This document shows, piece after piece, positions 18,166-29,321 of a stretch of 64,000 nt of DNA (within the stretch, counting starts at the first letter, position 1; each line of letters begins with the position of its first letter). The translations under genes were made by a program, and so were the position numbers. Source of the DNA: Symbiodinium microadriaticum (taxonomy: Eukaryota > Sar > Dinophyceae > Suessiales > Symbiodiniaceae); the NCBI GenBank assembly GCA_001939145.1, contig LSRX01000538.1, positions 313,427-377,426 of the forward strand, written 5' to 3'. The notes beneath the pieces are model-generated. The model worked only from the letters and a program-made list of their open reading frames with translations, ran no database searches and was not told the DNA's origin.

Positions 18166-19540
18166 GACGCACACACAAGACAAGATGAAAAGCAAATCGC
18201 AAATCAGGAATTAGGCAAATTGGGAAACAAAAAAAGCCAAGCAAGGGAAAATAAAGGAACAAGACTGCACGCAACAAACAACAAAAATCAAAACTTTTTT
18301 CACACAGAACAAAAACAAAGCCACACGAAAAGCTTAGAGTTTTAAAAGCGATGAAAACAAATTGAAAGGAGCCACACACAAGAGACAACAAGAACAAACA
18401 TTACAATGAGGAGAAAGCCACCTGAAATCGCTTTAGGGGTTTAAAATGATGAATTAAAAACAAGTACGCTAAACAGACGCGCATTAGCAAATTCAGAAAA
18501 ACTGTGCAAGTGAGAAAATCAAGACAGAACGCAAAATGAGACCACAAATGGCGGTCTTTTTCGTAACTCCAACAAAAATAAAAAAATGAAGTTGAGAATG
18601 GTGTGGCGGAATTTGTTTAAACGTTGGAGTAATGCAATGCACATCCGCATGATTCCGCAGGATTGTTGTTGTTTCTTGTTGTTTCCCGCTCGCTGATTAG
18701 CAGCTCATGCTAGCTCAAAATCTGCACAAGTCGTTTCTTTCTCCACCGTTTTGTTGCGAATTTGCGGACACTATTTCGAGCACCAATTCTGGCACCACCC
18801 TTTCTCTCTCTCCCTCTCAAAAACCGTCCCAGCATTGGACAGTGTGAAAGATTGAGTCTTGAGAAGTTTTTGTGAGCAACGGAAAGACTAAAGGACCAAA
18901 AGGCTGAAAAAGACTCAGCCCTGGCACCTCTTTTGGAGACCGAAGTTTGCAGCTTTGACTTCATCGAGGCGGCTCCCAAGTGTCTGTCTGCACACAGTGT
19001 CAAATTTTGCAATCGAATTCAGTTCCATGCGCGGACAGGCAGCAACGCTTTTGACGGACATCCTGCAGCGTCACGCTCCGCCATGCCGTTCCCTGCACCA
19101 AGTGTGCCTGAAATAGCGCCATTCATTGTGCCCACATGATTTCACTGCAAAAGCAAAATGCAACTCCTATTGAAATCGTCTCATGGAGTGGTCCACATTT
19201 TTGATGGTTTGGTAGGTTCGTTAACGAGCCCAAAAAAACCCGCAGAAAATGTGCTCTTGCGCAAAAGGCCTCTGCAGTTGCTGCAAGGTGCAAGAACCAG
19301 TGCATACATGCGTACATGCAGCGAGTTGGAACCATCTTGCTCTTTTGGACTGTAGTTAAGCGAGTATGACTGAATCTGCTTGTTCCAAAAGCGAGCTCTC
19401 GTAACGGTACTCCGCCTTTCAAAACGCGGACCCAAAAATGGAACCCCGTTTTTGGAGCCTGGAAAGTGTGCCGATTCCAAAGGGTCCCGAAAAAGGGTCC
19501 GCGCCATCTGAGCATACTCCGCAGGGGGTGGGTTGGGGTT
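18166..19540. other. Intergenic, nothing recognised
   Basis: A-rich at first (18200-18600), then mixed. GAAATCGCTTTAGGGG at 18425 resembles the core of the tandem repeat at 19911-20150. Short frames show no conserved motif. Confidence 0.5.
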
Positions 19541-19880
19541 CGGGTTGAACATTGTTACAACCTCGGGGCTCCACCCGGGGGGGGGGGGCAACAACCTGAA
19601 CCTCACGTTCAAAGGTTCTGGTTCAACCCAACCCTAACCTGAGGTTAGGGTTGGGTTGAACCCAACCCCAACCTCGGGTTGTGGTTGGGGCTAACCCCAA
19701 CCCCAACTCCGGACCCCGGGGTTGGGGTTGGGGTTCAACCCCAACCCCAACCCCGGGTTCCGGAGTCGGGGCTAACCCCACCCCAACCCCGCAGCCCGGG
19801 GTTAGGGTTGGGGTTGAACCCCAACCCCAACCCCAGGTTCAGAGAGTTCGGGCCAACCCCAACTCCAACCCTGGGGGAAC
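19541..19880. repeat. Alternating GGGGTT / AACCCC runs (inverted, hairpin-prone)
   Basis: Blocks of (GGGGTT)n and (AACCCC)n alternate strand every 20-40 bases and are joined by CCGGG or TCAACC turns, with a 10-base G run at 19580-19589. TTAGGG-like words occur, but the repeat is neither uniform nor terminal, so it is not a telomere. Weaker versions recur at 20190-20400. Confidence 0.8.
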
Positions 19881-19910
19881 TCCAACACGCGAAATCCGGA
19901 TGGAGGTGGC

Positions 19911-20150
19911 AAAAGCAAAGAAAATAGAATGAAACAACTCAAATACTGTAGCCAACATCAACCCAAAAGCTTCCTCCAACACAAAAGAAGGAGAAGTCCC
20001 ACGAAATCGCTTTAAGGGGGGAAAAGCGAAGAAAATAGAATGAAACAACGCAAACACCAAAAATAAACCAAAATGCTTTCTCTAGCACAAAAGAAGAAGA
20101 AGTCCAGACGAAATCGCTTCAGGGGGTTAAAAGCGAAGAAAATAGAAGAA
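19911..20150. repeat. Tandem repeat of about 110 bp, two full units and a partial third
   Basis: Units start near 19911, 20022 and 20129 with AAAAGC(A/G)AAGAAAATAGAA and end with CACAAAAGAAG..GAAATCGCTT.AGGGGG. Non-coding, and related in part to sequence at 18425. Confidence 0.75.
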
Positions 20151-20419
20151 TTTAAAAATCGAAAGACAAACTTTGAGGACACATTGTGATCAGCTCGGTT
20201 CAGGTCAACCTGAACTTCCGAACCCGAGGTTGGGATTCGAGTTACCTTGACCTCAACCTGGGGTTGGAACTGAAGTTGAACCCTCATCTTCGAAAAAAAG
20301 TTCAAAAGTTGGAGTTCACCAAACCCTAACCTAGGTTGGGAGACAACCCGAACCCTAATCTGGGGTTAGATTTTAACTAGTTGGAACTTTCGGCTTGGAA
20401 GGTTGTAACTTTGTTTAAC

Positions 20420-22470
20420 CTAACTTTCAACCTGCCCCCTGTGGAGTTTCGCCATCTCCACCCGTCTTCCCTTTTCCTCCGCGTGAAGCACGTTGCAGCT
20501 TTCTTGATGTTGTATTTGACTGGTTCTTCCTGCAGTCCTTCCCAGTGTCGTTAGCTTCCGTTCCTCTAGCTTCTGCATGGTTCCACGTCGCTGTGTGTGA
20601 AATTTTAGTTCGAGAAAAATGGGACCCGGATAGACCTGTAGGACGGTGGTGGGTCCCGGATGGAGTCCCTGCATCCTATTTTTCCCAAGGAATATGAAAT
20701 TGCCGGTTCCTGCGGGCCTCTTCCGTTCCTGTGGAATTTACACTTCCGTTTGGAAAAAAATGTTAATTTTGGAAGGTACAGTATGTAACGCATAAGGTGG
20801 ACCAGACACGGACTCTAATGAAAGGGATAGAAAGAAAAGAAAACTACTCTCGGTCACCCTTTTGAGAGAATTTGCGACACTTCCAAAGAAAAAAGAGTTT
20901 ATCGAAACTCGAACTTACCGTTACCGCTGCAGCTCGAAAAACAACAAATAACAGCACCAACGCACGAAGTCATTTTGCGTGGGAAGCTCCACAGTCGGTG
21001 CAGTTGTGTTCCATCTTCTTTTTAGAAGCAAATGGTTCATGCATGTTGTTGGCTGTTGCTTGGAAGCAGGCATGGTTTTTCAAAAAATTGGAATCAAGAT
21101 GGACGGTAGAAAATTTTCTTGGGCGGGCGCGGCGTCTCGAACGGCACGACCGCTCCGTCGTATCTATACTGGAGGCCTGTGCTTGAAGCCGTTTTCTTTT
21201 TCAACTCCAGTTTCGGACTCACGAACTTGGATGGAAGATTCATGCCACATGTGAAACCTGGCCCGGAAACTTCGCGGACGAGGCTCAAGCATTCTGAGTC
21301 TTGCACCAGCCCCTCTCCACTAGCAAGGTTGCTCTGGCATCTACAGCGCGCTTTGCACCAAGCTGTATGCCACGCAACCGCTTGCGCGCGGTGTCTCAAC
21401 ATTGCTTGAGGCGGAATGGAGGGTTTATAATGCTCTGGAGGGACTTTGCTTTGCAGCTTCACTTTAGGTCTACTTTCCGAGCCTCCATATTTATCACAGT
21501 TGCCACGAAGACCAACAGCATTACAAGACATGGTGCTAGGTCCTAGCGACAGCATCCAGCTTCCATGTTTTTCCATCTAAGCTATCTAAGTCTTCGTGGG
21601 TCCCACCGGGTCCAAGGTCCCATCCGAGTTACCAGGTCTCATGATACTCTAAACATTTCACCCACCTGCCACGTTAAGCGTGGAAGGCAGTGCGAAGTGA
21701 TTTCATTGGTAGCAGCCACACACTTTTGGACAATAGTCCATGCTACAGTGCTGCGAGAACACATTGTTCGACTTTGTCATAGAGCTTTCTTCTCTCACAG
21801 TGTTCTTGCACGGTAAAAGTGCACATACGCTCTGTGGTTTTCATGGAATTCCACAAGATCTTGCCACTGTGACGATGCCGGAGACACGATGCAGAGACCT
21901 GCTGTGCGCCATGCTGTGGTGTGACCTCTCGAATGGAAACCCAAAACAAAAGAAACCTCAACTCCAAACCCTAAAAGAAAGAAGCAATCTCTCAAGTGAG
22001 AACCAACCATCTGAGAGGTCATGCAAAGTCGGAATTGGCGCAAAGATGGCGCTAAAATCGGCCAAAGAAAAACAGAAAAACTTGCGTCTTGCACTGGTGT
22101 CGCAGACAAGATTTTCAGTTTGTTTGTGCATTGAAAGCTGGCTGGACTGTTTGACTCACAAGTCTGTGCCATCTTCGGACTTTTCTGCTTTCGATGACAT
22201 GCAACTGCTTCACAGCTGCTGTTTCTAATTTTTACCATTGTATTCTTTTCTCAGCTTGAGCCATCGACACTTTTCCTGCTTCCGATTTTGAAATGTTTTA
22301 AAGTGTGAAACCCTTGCAACTGGCAAAGGTCAGTTTTTGTCCCACCCGCCCATTCCCCTTTCGTTTCTCCCGTGGGAGTGTGGAAGGTCCGATGTGTTCG
22401 AGCTTCCGCTCATGATCATCGATTGGTTGCGGCAAGTGGCAAACAGCCCATTTGCTTCAATTGTGGGTTG
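20420..22470. other. Intergenic, nothing recognised
   Basis: Many short frames on both strands, none with a recognisable domain. The longest + frame (21740-22228) and the overlapping - frames look random in composition. Confidence 0.45.
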
Positions 22471-22474
22471 CTAT

Positions 22475-22675
22475 GTTATGTTTGTTTGTGTTTTTTTTGC
22501 TTGTTTGATTTGTTTGCTGGTCTGTTTGCTTGTTTTTTTGTGTTTGTTTGATTGTCTATTTACTTGTCTGTTTGTATTTTTTGTTTGTTTGTTTGTTTGT
22601 TCGTCTTGTGTTTTTGTTGTTGTTGATGTTATGGTTGTTGTTGTTGTTGTTGTTGTAATTGGTTTTGTTTTTGTT
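22475..22675. repeat. TTTG and GTT microsatellites
   Basis: A run of degenerate (TTTG)n from about 22475 to 22605 changes into (GTT)n to about 22660. The reading frames across it (Val/Phe/Cys-rich) are products of the repeat. Confidence 0.85.
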
Positions 22676-22679
22676 ATTA

Positions 22680-24853
22680 GGCTTCTTCTTTCGACCAGAC
22701 GTGTCGCGATTTCCCATCGCAAAATGAAGGTGACCGAGTGGCTGCGAGTATTTTCCTTTTCCTTTCCATATCTTTCATTGATGCGAGAACATATTGCCGC
22801 ATTTAAAGTATATTCTATTTTTGAATGCACTCATATCTTTAGGGCGACAGGAATCAGAAGGAAATAAGGTGTCATAGCTACTGCTGGTGACGAGTGACGA
22901 GGACGTTGTCTATGCCAGGTATTTTCACGAACTCACGCGAAACACTTGGATCCTGACAGCAGCCCTGGTAACATCACCCACCCAAATGGACGAGGTACAT
23001 GATGGAGAACAACAAATGACAATGTACTGGCACGCATGGCACAGCCATACCATTGGGACCAACACAAACACCTTGGAACACCCAGCCCAACGATGGTGAC
23101 ACCGCGCATGACGCAGCAACAGGTGGTGCCTGAGATCGTCTGCTCGGCACGTAGTCGATCCTCATGGTCACGCCTTCTTCCGTGCATGCTCAGAACCGAG
23201 ACCCGGAAACCCCTGCGCGGAGCACACCAGGACCCAAAACCGTGGAGTGGACCCCACCGTGACGGCCCAAAACTGTTGAGCAGACCACACCATGCGACCA
23301 CACCGTGACATCCCAAAACCCATGGGCCGACCACACAATGACACCCCAAATCCTTCGAGCCTTCGAGCGGACCACAGCAAACATGTGGCACTGCAAGACC
23401 GAGTTGAGCACCTTGTCATGCCCAACAAGCCGGCAACAGCGTTTCTAATCAGCCGTGCGGGGGTGTTACCCTTTCTGAAAGGCGACTCGCGCTGCACAAT
23501 ACAACGAACTCCCAGGCCGCACAGACCGTGGTGTTCGCAGAGCTGTACTGGGTGCACTGCCAGCTGTGAGAGTGCGCCTCTCCAAAAACCGTGGCCATCG
23601 TGACAACTTCGGCCAAGGTGCCTGGCCAGATGCAGCAGGCAGAAGACCGAGCGCATCGGCCAGCGCGACTCTGTGTCCGTCAGCAGCCCAACTTTCCCAA
23701 ACACTTGTCATAATTACACAGATCGCAGAGGTTTCTGATTGTCCCTACACCTTAAACCCAAAAACACCCCAAACTCAAGAGCAAGAATGATGGAGTATAG
23801 CCAGGTCCACTACCTCATCGCGGGACATTGGACGACATTCTTTTCGGAACACGGAAGAAGAAGAAGCGGGCCAGCTTGAAACTGAGTACCAGCGCATAGC
23901 GGCGCAGAGGTGGCGCAGGTCAGAAGCGGAGTCTGTTTTCCATGCGCCGAGGCACGACAGGATTTCTGAACTCACCAGGAAAGCGTACGGAGCCGAACAA
24001 AGCTTGGAGTGCCAGTGAAACGGCCCAGAAAACAGCGCAGGCAAGAGGGACGGCGCAGCCGAACAGGCAGAGAAACGCCAGCACTTCGATGCGCGATCCT
24101 CGGGTTCTAGATGCGGTAGATACAATAGATAGATGTTGTGGGCATGCACATAGGTGACATCCGGGCCTGCACAGGATCTTCATGCTGACTCCTGACCCGA
24201 AGAACTGTTTGGAGCTGGTTGGAAGCCAAATGCAACACACTGGTCTATTGAGTCTATTGGACTACGGATGAACTTGCATATGTGTTTTGACTTCCGGGGC
24301 CTGCCGTGAACCACTCGCCCAGAACCAAGCACAAGTTGTTGGATGCTCGGAGACCAGTGCTACGCTTCTTCTGCCGAAGACGTCTGTAGGTGCAGTGGTC
24401 GGTTAATGCGCGGAGAATGTGAAACAGAAACGTGCTCTTGCCACCTCGTGATGGAGTTTGCTGGTAGGGCGGGGGGCATCCCTCGTCCCGTTTCAAGACA
24501 CCACGGCCCATGTCAACACACAACTACTGCAGTCATTTGCGACATGTTCCCAGAGGCTGCATTGATATACTATTGACCAGCAAGATATATCCCGAAAGTT
24601 GAGTTTGTGTTGCGTTGCGTTCAAACACCAAGTTGATAGCTGGCACGTTATGTCGCCAATTGTTGCCCTGTATTTGCGGATCTCTGACATAAGATATTGA
24701 AAATGTGGCTCATCCTGCCAGAGCAGCCTCAACGATTCTTGTAGAAGTGTTGTTCCGCAGTATTCGAGCCGTGCGGCTCAGGCAGAGCCTTTCTATAAGT
24801 GTCTGTGCAGTTCTTGTTAGGGTACTCGTACTCAGGGTTCATCACCAAAGGTG
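22680..24853. other. Intergenic, nothing recognised
   Basis: At 23215-23365 a GACC-CAC-CGTGAC-CCCAAAAC phrase recurs three to four times in imperfect tandem. No supported gene otherwise. Confidence 0.45.
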
Positions 24854-25762
24854 ATGGGCTCTCTCCAGTTGTTGCTAAGCCTATGGACAGTTGCATTTGC
24901 GATCCGCCACGAAGACAGTCAGCCAAGCGCGTTTGACCCAGCGCAGGTGGCAGCCTCTCTTAACGAAGAATTTCAGAAAGGAACCTTTTCCGAGAGTCTC
25001 GCTCAGGCTGGAGTAGTCGTGAGAGTTTTTTTCGAAAGTTGGGTGTATGTGCACGGGCGAAGTGACGGCAGCGATGGTTCTTTGAATGGTGTCATGGAGA
25101 AGATCGAAGCAGCAAGGTCATGGGATGATGTGGTTTCCATTCACACACGGGTGATGTCTGCGACTCTCCTGAATATGGGCATGATGCAAGACCATGGCCT
25201 AGACCTTTGGCCGCATGGCATCTGCGGTCTGGTTCTCAACACCACAGACTACAATGATAGGTGGCGATGCTTTTATCCAGCGGATGGTTGTTCCGACCTG
25301 CGCGATGGTACTGGCTGTGGTCGACATTTTTGGAGCTATACAGGCGCTGACAGGCAGAAGTGCACTTCATTTGCCAAGCCAAGCTGCGATTTGGCTGAGT
25401 GGTCAGCTTTTAGAACTTGGAAATGCAGCGGCTGTCCATACCATCCCACCAACCTGGTTGACGGACTGAAGATGCAAATAGCCTGGAAGGATGCGGTCAG
25501 GGCGTGTGGCAGCTTCAATGTAACCCAGCATTTCCACGGACTCACATACAATGAACTGGTCCTCCCGTACAATCCTGACAGTGCTAACCAGGTGACAGCT
25601 TTGTTCTGTCGGACGGTTCCAGATGTCTTTTCAAGTGAACAATACCGCGGTATTATCGCGGCAGCGTTTAAACTGCGCAACCTCTACGAGGCCAGATTTG
25701 CAAAGCCCATCCCCGTGCTCGCAGCAGATTTCGCAAGCCCCTCACCATTCTCACCATTATGA
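24854..25762 (+). CDS. Secreted Cys-rich protein of unknown function, single exon
   Basis: 302 residues from the ATG at 24854 (the preceding GTG is ignored because the ATG directly starts a signal peptide). Residues 1-16 (MGSLQLLLSLWTVAFA) are a typical hydrophobic signal peptide. The mature part has about 12 cysteines concentrated between residues 115 and 255, with blocks such as GICGLVLNTTDYNDRWRC, CSDLRDGTGCGRHFW and KCSGCPYHPTN, and possible N-glycosylation sites (NTT, NVT). It probably enters the secretory pathway and may be disulphide-bonded. No catalytic motif or named family was recognised. A further exon after 25750 cannot be excluded. Confidence 0.7.
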   Translation: MGSLQLLLSLWTVAFAIRHEDSQPSAFDPAQVAASLNEEFQKGTFSESLAQAGVVVRVFFESWVYVHGRSDGSDGSLNGVMEKIEAARSWDDVVSIHTRVMSATLLNMGMMQDHGLDLWPHGICGLVLNTTDYNDRWRCFYPADGCSDLRDGTGCGRHFWSYTGADRQKCTSFAKPSCDLAEWSAFRTWKCSGCPYHPTNLVDGLKMQIAWKDAVRACGSFNVTQHFHGLTYNELVLPYNPDSANQVTALFCRTVPDVFSSEQYRGIIAAAFKLRNLYEARFAKPIPVLAADFASPSPFSPL

Positions 25763-26017
25763 CCAGCGATCTTGCTGATCGGAGAAGTTGCAGATCAGCC
25801 CCTCTCCTTTTGCAGCCAGTGTCCTACTTGCCACTGCCAGGTCGAGCAGATCGGGAAAACAATGCCTTGCAGGTCTGCACACCCAACCCAGGCTGCATCG
25901 CTGGACTTAGTAAGTTACAGCCGCAGTGCGTCGTGTATCATGCTGACAGTCTTGGTGCTGCGAAAGGCTTGGCTCTAGCCTTCAGGGTATGCCGCAAGTA
26001 GCATTGTAGTCTCTAAA

Positions 26018-27488
26018 ATGGTGCGTTCATGGTTGGGTCCTGAGAAAGTGGTCATGCCCATCCTGGAGCCGTTTTGGCCAGTGTTCCTCGTTGTGGGCAC
26101 TGGCTTCTATGTCTTGGGCTTGGCTCTGGGAAAGACCAGGGCTTTCGAAAGCAAGCTTTCTGCTTGCCAGCCTCCTAACAGCCTTCTCTACATATCGATC
26201 TTTGTGGTGTATGTGATATCTTACAGCTCGCAGGGCCTGATTTGGGAGTTCCACAAGTTGAGTGAAGCTTCGTTGCTGGTAGTGCAAGCGCAGATTGTGC
26301 CGTGGCTATGATCAGGGGCAGTCTAGTGCTCTTGTAGATGGAGCTTTGTGGTAACAGCAGCAGAAGATGTACACTTTGGGGTCCAGCTTCCTACATCAAT
26401 CGCTCAGGTGCTGATTTCAAAGCTTCTTTGCATGGCTCTTGGAATCGGGTATGCAGCTAGTCTGGGCTGCTCCACACGTTGCTTCGAGGTGGGCAGCGCA
26501 GCGGGATGGTTGCGGGAGGGTGGGTTGGATCTGGCAGCAGCATTCATTGAGAAGCCAATCCCATAGCAGTTGCACCAAGCGCTAAGTCCACAAAGAGGCA
26601 AGTCTGAGAGGTCTAGCTAAACGGTTTAGCTCACTTGGGGATGAGCTGGCGTTCTTCGCGTCAGGCCCGCAGCATCGCCAGATATTCACTGCCCGGCTTC
26701 TGCTTTGGCTTCTACGACGTCTTCAGGATGATGGCTCTCCTGAAGATCAGCGCCGGTTCAGTGCAGGTCTTACTACAATTCCAATTGATCCCAATGGTGC
26801 TTCTGCGAAGTCTGGTCTTCCGAGCTGGCATTCAGCCCTCTGACTGGACGCTGCTCCTTGCTGTGACATGCGGTTGTGCAGGCTTCCAGTACACTCATGA
26901 TGCTACATGTGCGCTGGGCATGGCTTACACTGCCGTTTCCATGGGCTTCAGTGTTGTTGGCAACGTCCTCGGTGAGTATTTGCTTACTTCAGAGCATCAA
27001 GAACCCGTGATCCTTCAGAATACCTGGAGCCTGGCAAGTGAAGCCTTGGCGGCATTCGTCATGGTGCTGTTGGACAGGACCTGTTTCTTTGCACGATATT
27101 GTTGTTGCAATTTCTGCACGCCCTTGATGGAGCTTCGGAGGCAGTAGCATGTGGCAGCACTTTGTTCTTTTGGTGGACACGTGTGTAGGAAGGTTCTGAT
27201 ACCGGATGCAGGAACATGAACGGGAGCGTCCTCATATTACCAAAGTGGTCGCCTCTGATTTGGACTCTCGTTGCTGCTGGTGCTTTGCACACCTTGGTGT
27301 CGACAACGGCTTGCAAGGCCATTGGATCCGTGCCAAAGACCATAGCTGCTAACATCTCGACAGTCTTTCCCACCTGGTTAGTGTTGATGATGATTGGAGT
27401 GGAGTCCCCTTATGATGTTCCAAAGATTCTGTTTGGTCTTGTCGTCCTCACAACATCCGCCACCTTCACCCTGAAGAACGCGAGCTGA
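26018..27488 (+). CDS. Nucleotide-sugar-transporter-like membrane protein (multi-exon)
   Basis: Three + strand coding blocks read as one drug/metabolite-transporter superfamily protein. About 26018-26305 encodes two membrane helices (PFWPVFLVVGTGFYVLGLAL, SLLYISIFVVYVISYSSQ). About 26655-27145 has helices with ISAGSVQVLLQFQLIPMVLLRSLVF and GFSVVGNVLGEYLL..QNTWSL, matching the Q-x-K/Q-x-x-x-T and E-K-L-K..N-x-Q-L regions of nucleotide-sugar transporters. About 27210-27488 has the last two helices and ends KNAS-stop. The introns between blocks (about 26305-26655 and 27145-27209) are inferred, the latter ending ATGCAG. The likely site is the Golgi/ER membrane and the substrate is unknown. The start codon was not determined. 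Confidence 0.6.
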
Positions 27489-29315
27489 GAGGGGTAGTCA
27501 GAAGAGACATGGAGGTAGACGCACATAGCAGAATAGTGCGAAGTTTGCGCTGCGTTGCCCTTGGCCGGCGGTCCGTCGCTGAAGGCGCACGCTGCTTCCA
27601 AAACGCCCGTGTACGGGTTTAGCTTTAAGGTTTGGAGTTTGGGGGTAGGGGGGTTTGGGGAGGGGGGGAGCTGCCATTCACCGTGCATGTAGTGACTGCC
27701 GCGGGGATGCTTCGTTTGGTGACACCTGCTGCAAACAGTTTCTCATGTTCGCTTGCTTGGATGCTTGTGTGCGCACCGTGGGTCAAGACTGAGACCGATG
27801 GTAGCATCGAGCTGGGAAATGCCGCCGCAGTGGGCTGTAGAATGTCAGAGGGCCGAAGCTAGCAATCCCACCAAGCACAGGACCTCCATCGTCCTAGGTG
27901 CGTCATAAGCGTCTGCCTGCAGTACCTCGAGCTACTGGTATGCCAGAAGAAGACGCAGTTTCTTGCAAGTTCCTGGCATCGCTGTATGCCACACCTGGCC
28001 TCTGTGAAGGTCATGATCCCTGCAGGACAGGCTGCATGCACCCTAAGCCATAAAGCGTACATTCTGGAGTAGATGTGTAGTTAGCCTTATATTCAACAGC
28101 CCACTGAAGGTGGAATCGCACGGGAACGTACAATGTATGGGTGAATTGTGCAGTATTTACATTCGGACGCTTCCTGTTTGTTGTAAACAGCCTGGCCGGC
28201 TCGAACATTGCAGTTCTGGTGGAGTCAGCCACCTAAAATCCCAAGATTATTATGGGCATCTTCGGTGCGGGCAAGGCACAGACTGTGAAATGCACTGGTG
28301 CTGCGGCTTTCCCAGAATCCCGTACCACGTGAGCTAGCAAATGTAGCGACGTGGGATCCAGGACAGCATGGCTGCCGCCGCCGCCTTGCGCTGGCTGTGC
28401 CTGTCCATGGCTGTGCTGGGCGCAGGCTACGCGAAAATCCGAAAGCTCCAAAGCCCTGGACCTTAAAACTACAAGGAATCGATTCAGTTTGGCTTGTTTG
28501 AACCAAAAGCTCACATACGACCTTTACCGCCGACCATCAACTTCAGCATTGCGAACCTGCTCGGGGCGGCATGAAAAGGCTTGGGGCTTATGGTAAGGGC
28601 CAGAAAGTTGGAGCATGATTATCCTCATGCCGCCTCATGCCCTTACTGCAAAGTATAAGGGATCCTAGCACTAATCCTCCTAAATCCATGTTCCAGCTTT
28701 CTGGGATTCGCAGTAGGGTGTAGTTTCCTTTTTTGTGGCAGTCCACGCAGGCTACGGTGTGCCCTGGCGAGTGGCGCACGGGTCCCAGTGTCAAAGTTCT
28801 GGGCTTTGAGATGGTTTGAGTGTATAGGATTGGGGATTTAGGGTTGACGGATCTGGGAGGTTTTGGGTTGTTGGGGCTCTTCAGCGTTGTCGGGCTTCTG
28901 CAGCAAGTCTGACGACCAAGACGATAGGTTCGGCAATTTAAAACTTTTAACCTGCGCTCAGCGGTGATGCTGTTAGGTGGACCCAGCAGATCAGACTTGA
29001 GCAAGATGTGTGCAGCGCAAGCGCTCTTCCTGGTTTAGAAGTTCAGTGACAGTATAGTCCAGGAACGAACTTTCTGCTGAGGTTGTAACAACCGCAAGTT
29101 GCACGCAGTCTTGGCTACTCGGGCAAGAAGGGTTTTACAGGAGTCCCGCCGCAACGATTCATCACTTCCGATGCTTGTCTGCCCTTTCAGCAGTGTTTGT
29201 TGAGGCATAAAGTCCCTGCCCCAAATGAGTCATCATCCGAATCAACTAACGGTACGAGCGTTGTGATAGCAGGTTTTGGGAGCCTCTTCGCATAACGGAG
29301 AAGATCTCCATCAGT
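27489..29315. other. Intergenic or intronic, nothing recognised
   Basis: No conserved protein motif on either strand. 27615-27675 is G-rich (GGGGGTAGGGGGGTTTGGGGAGGGGGGG). Confidence 0.4.
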
Positions 29316-29321
29316 CCACCC

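Noticed and set aside
19541-19880. Telomere or internal telomeric repeat
   Set aside because: Repeat alternates strand and is GGGGTT/GGTTGG-like rather than a uniform TTTAGGG array.
22337-22867. 176-codon frame with apparent membrane segments
   Set aside because: Its Phe/Val/Cys-rich core is translation of TTTG and GTT microsatellites.
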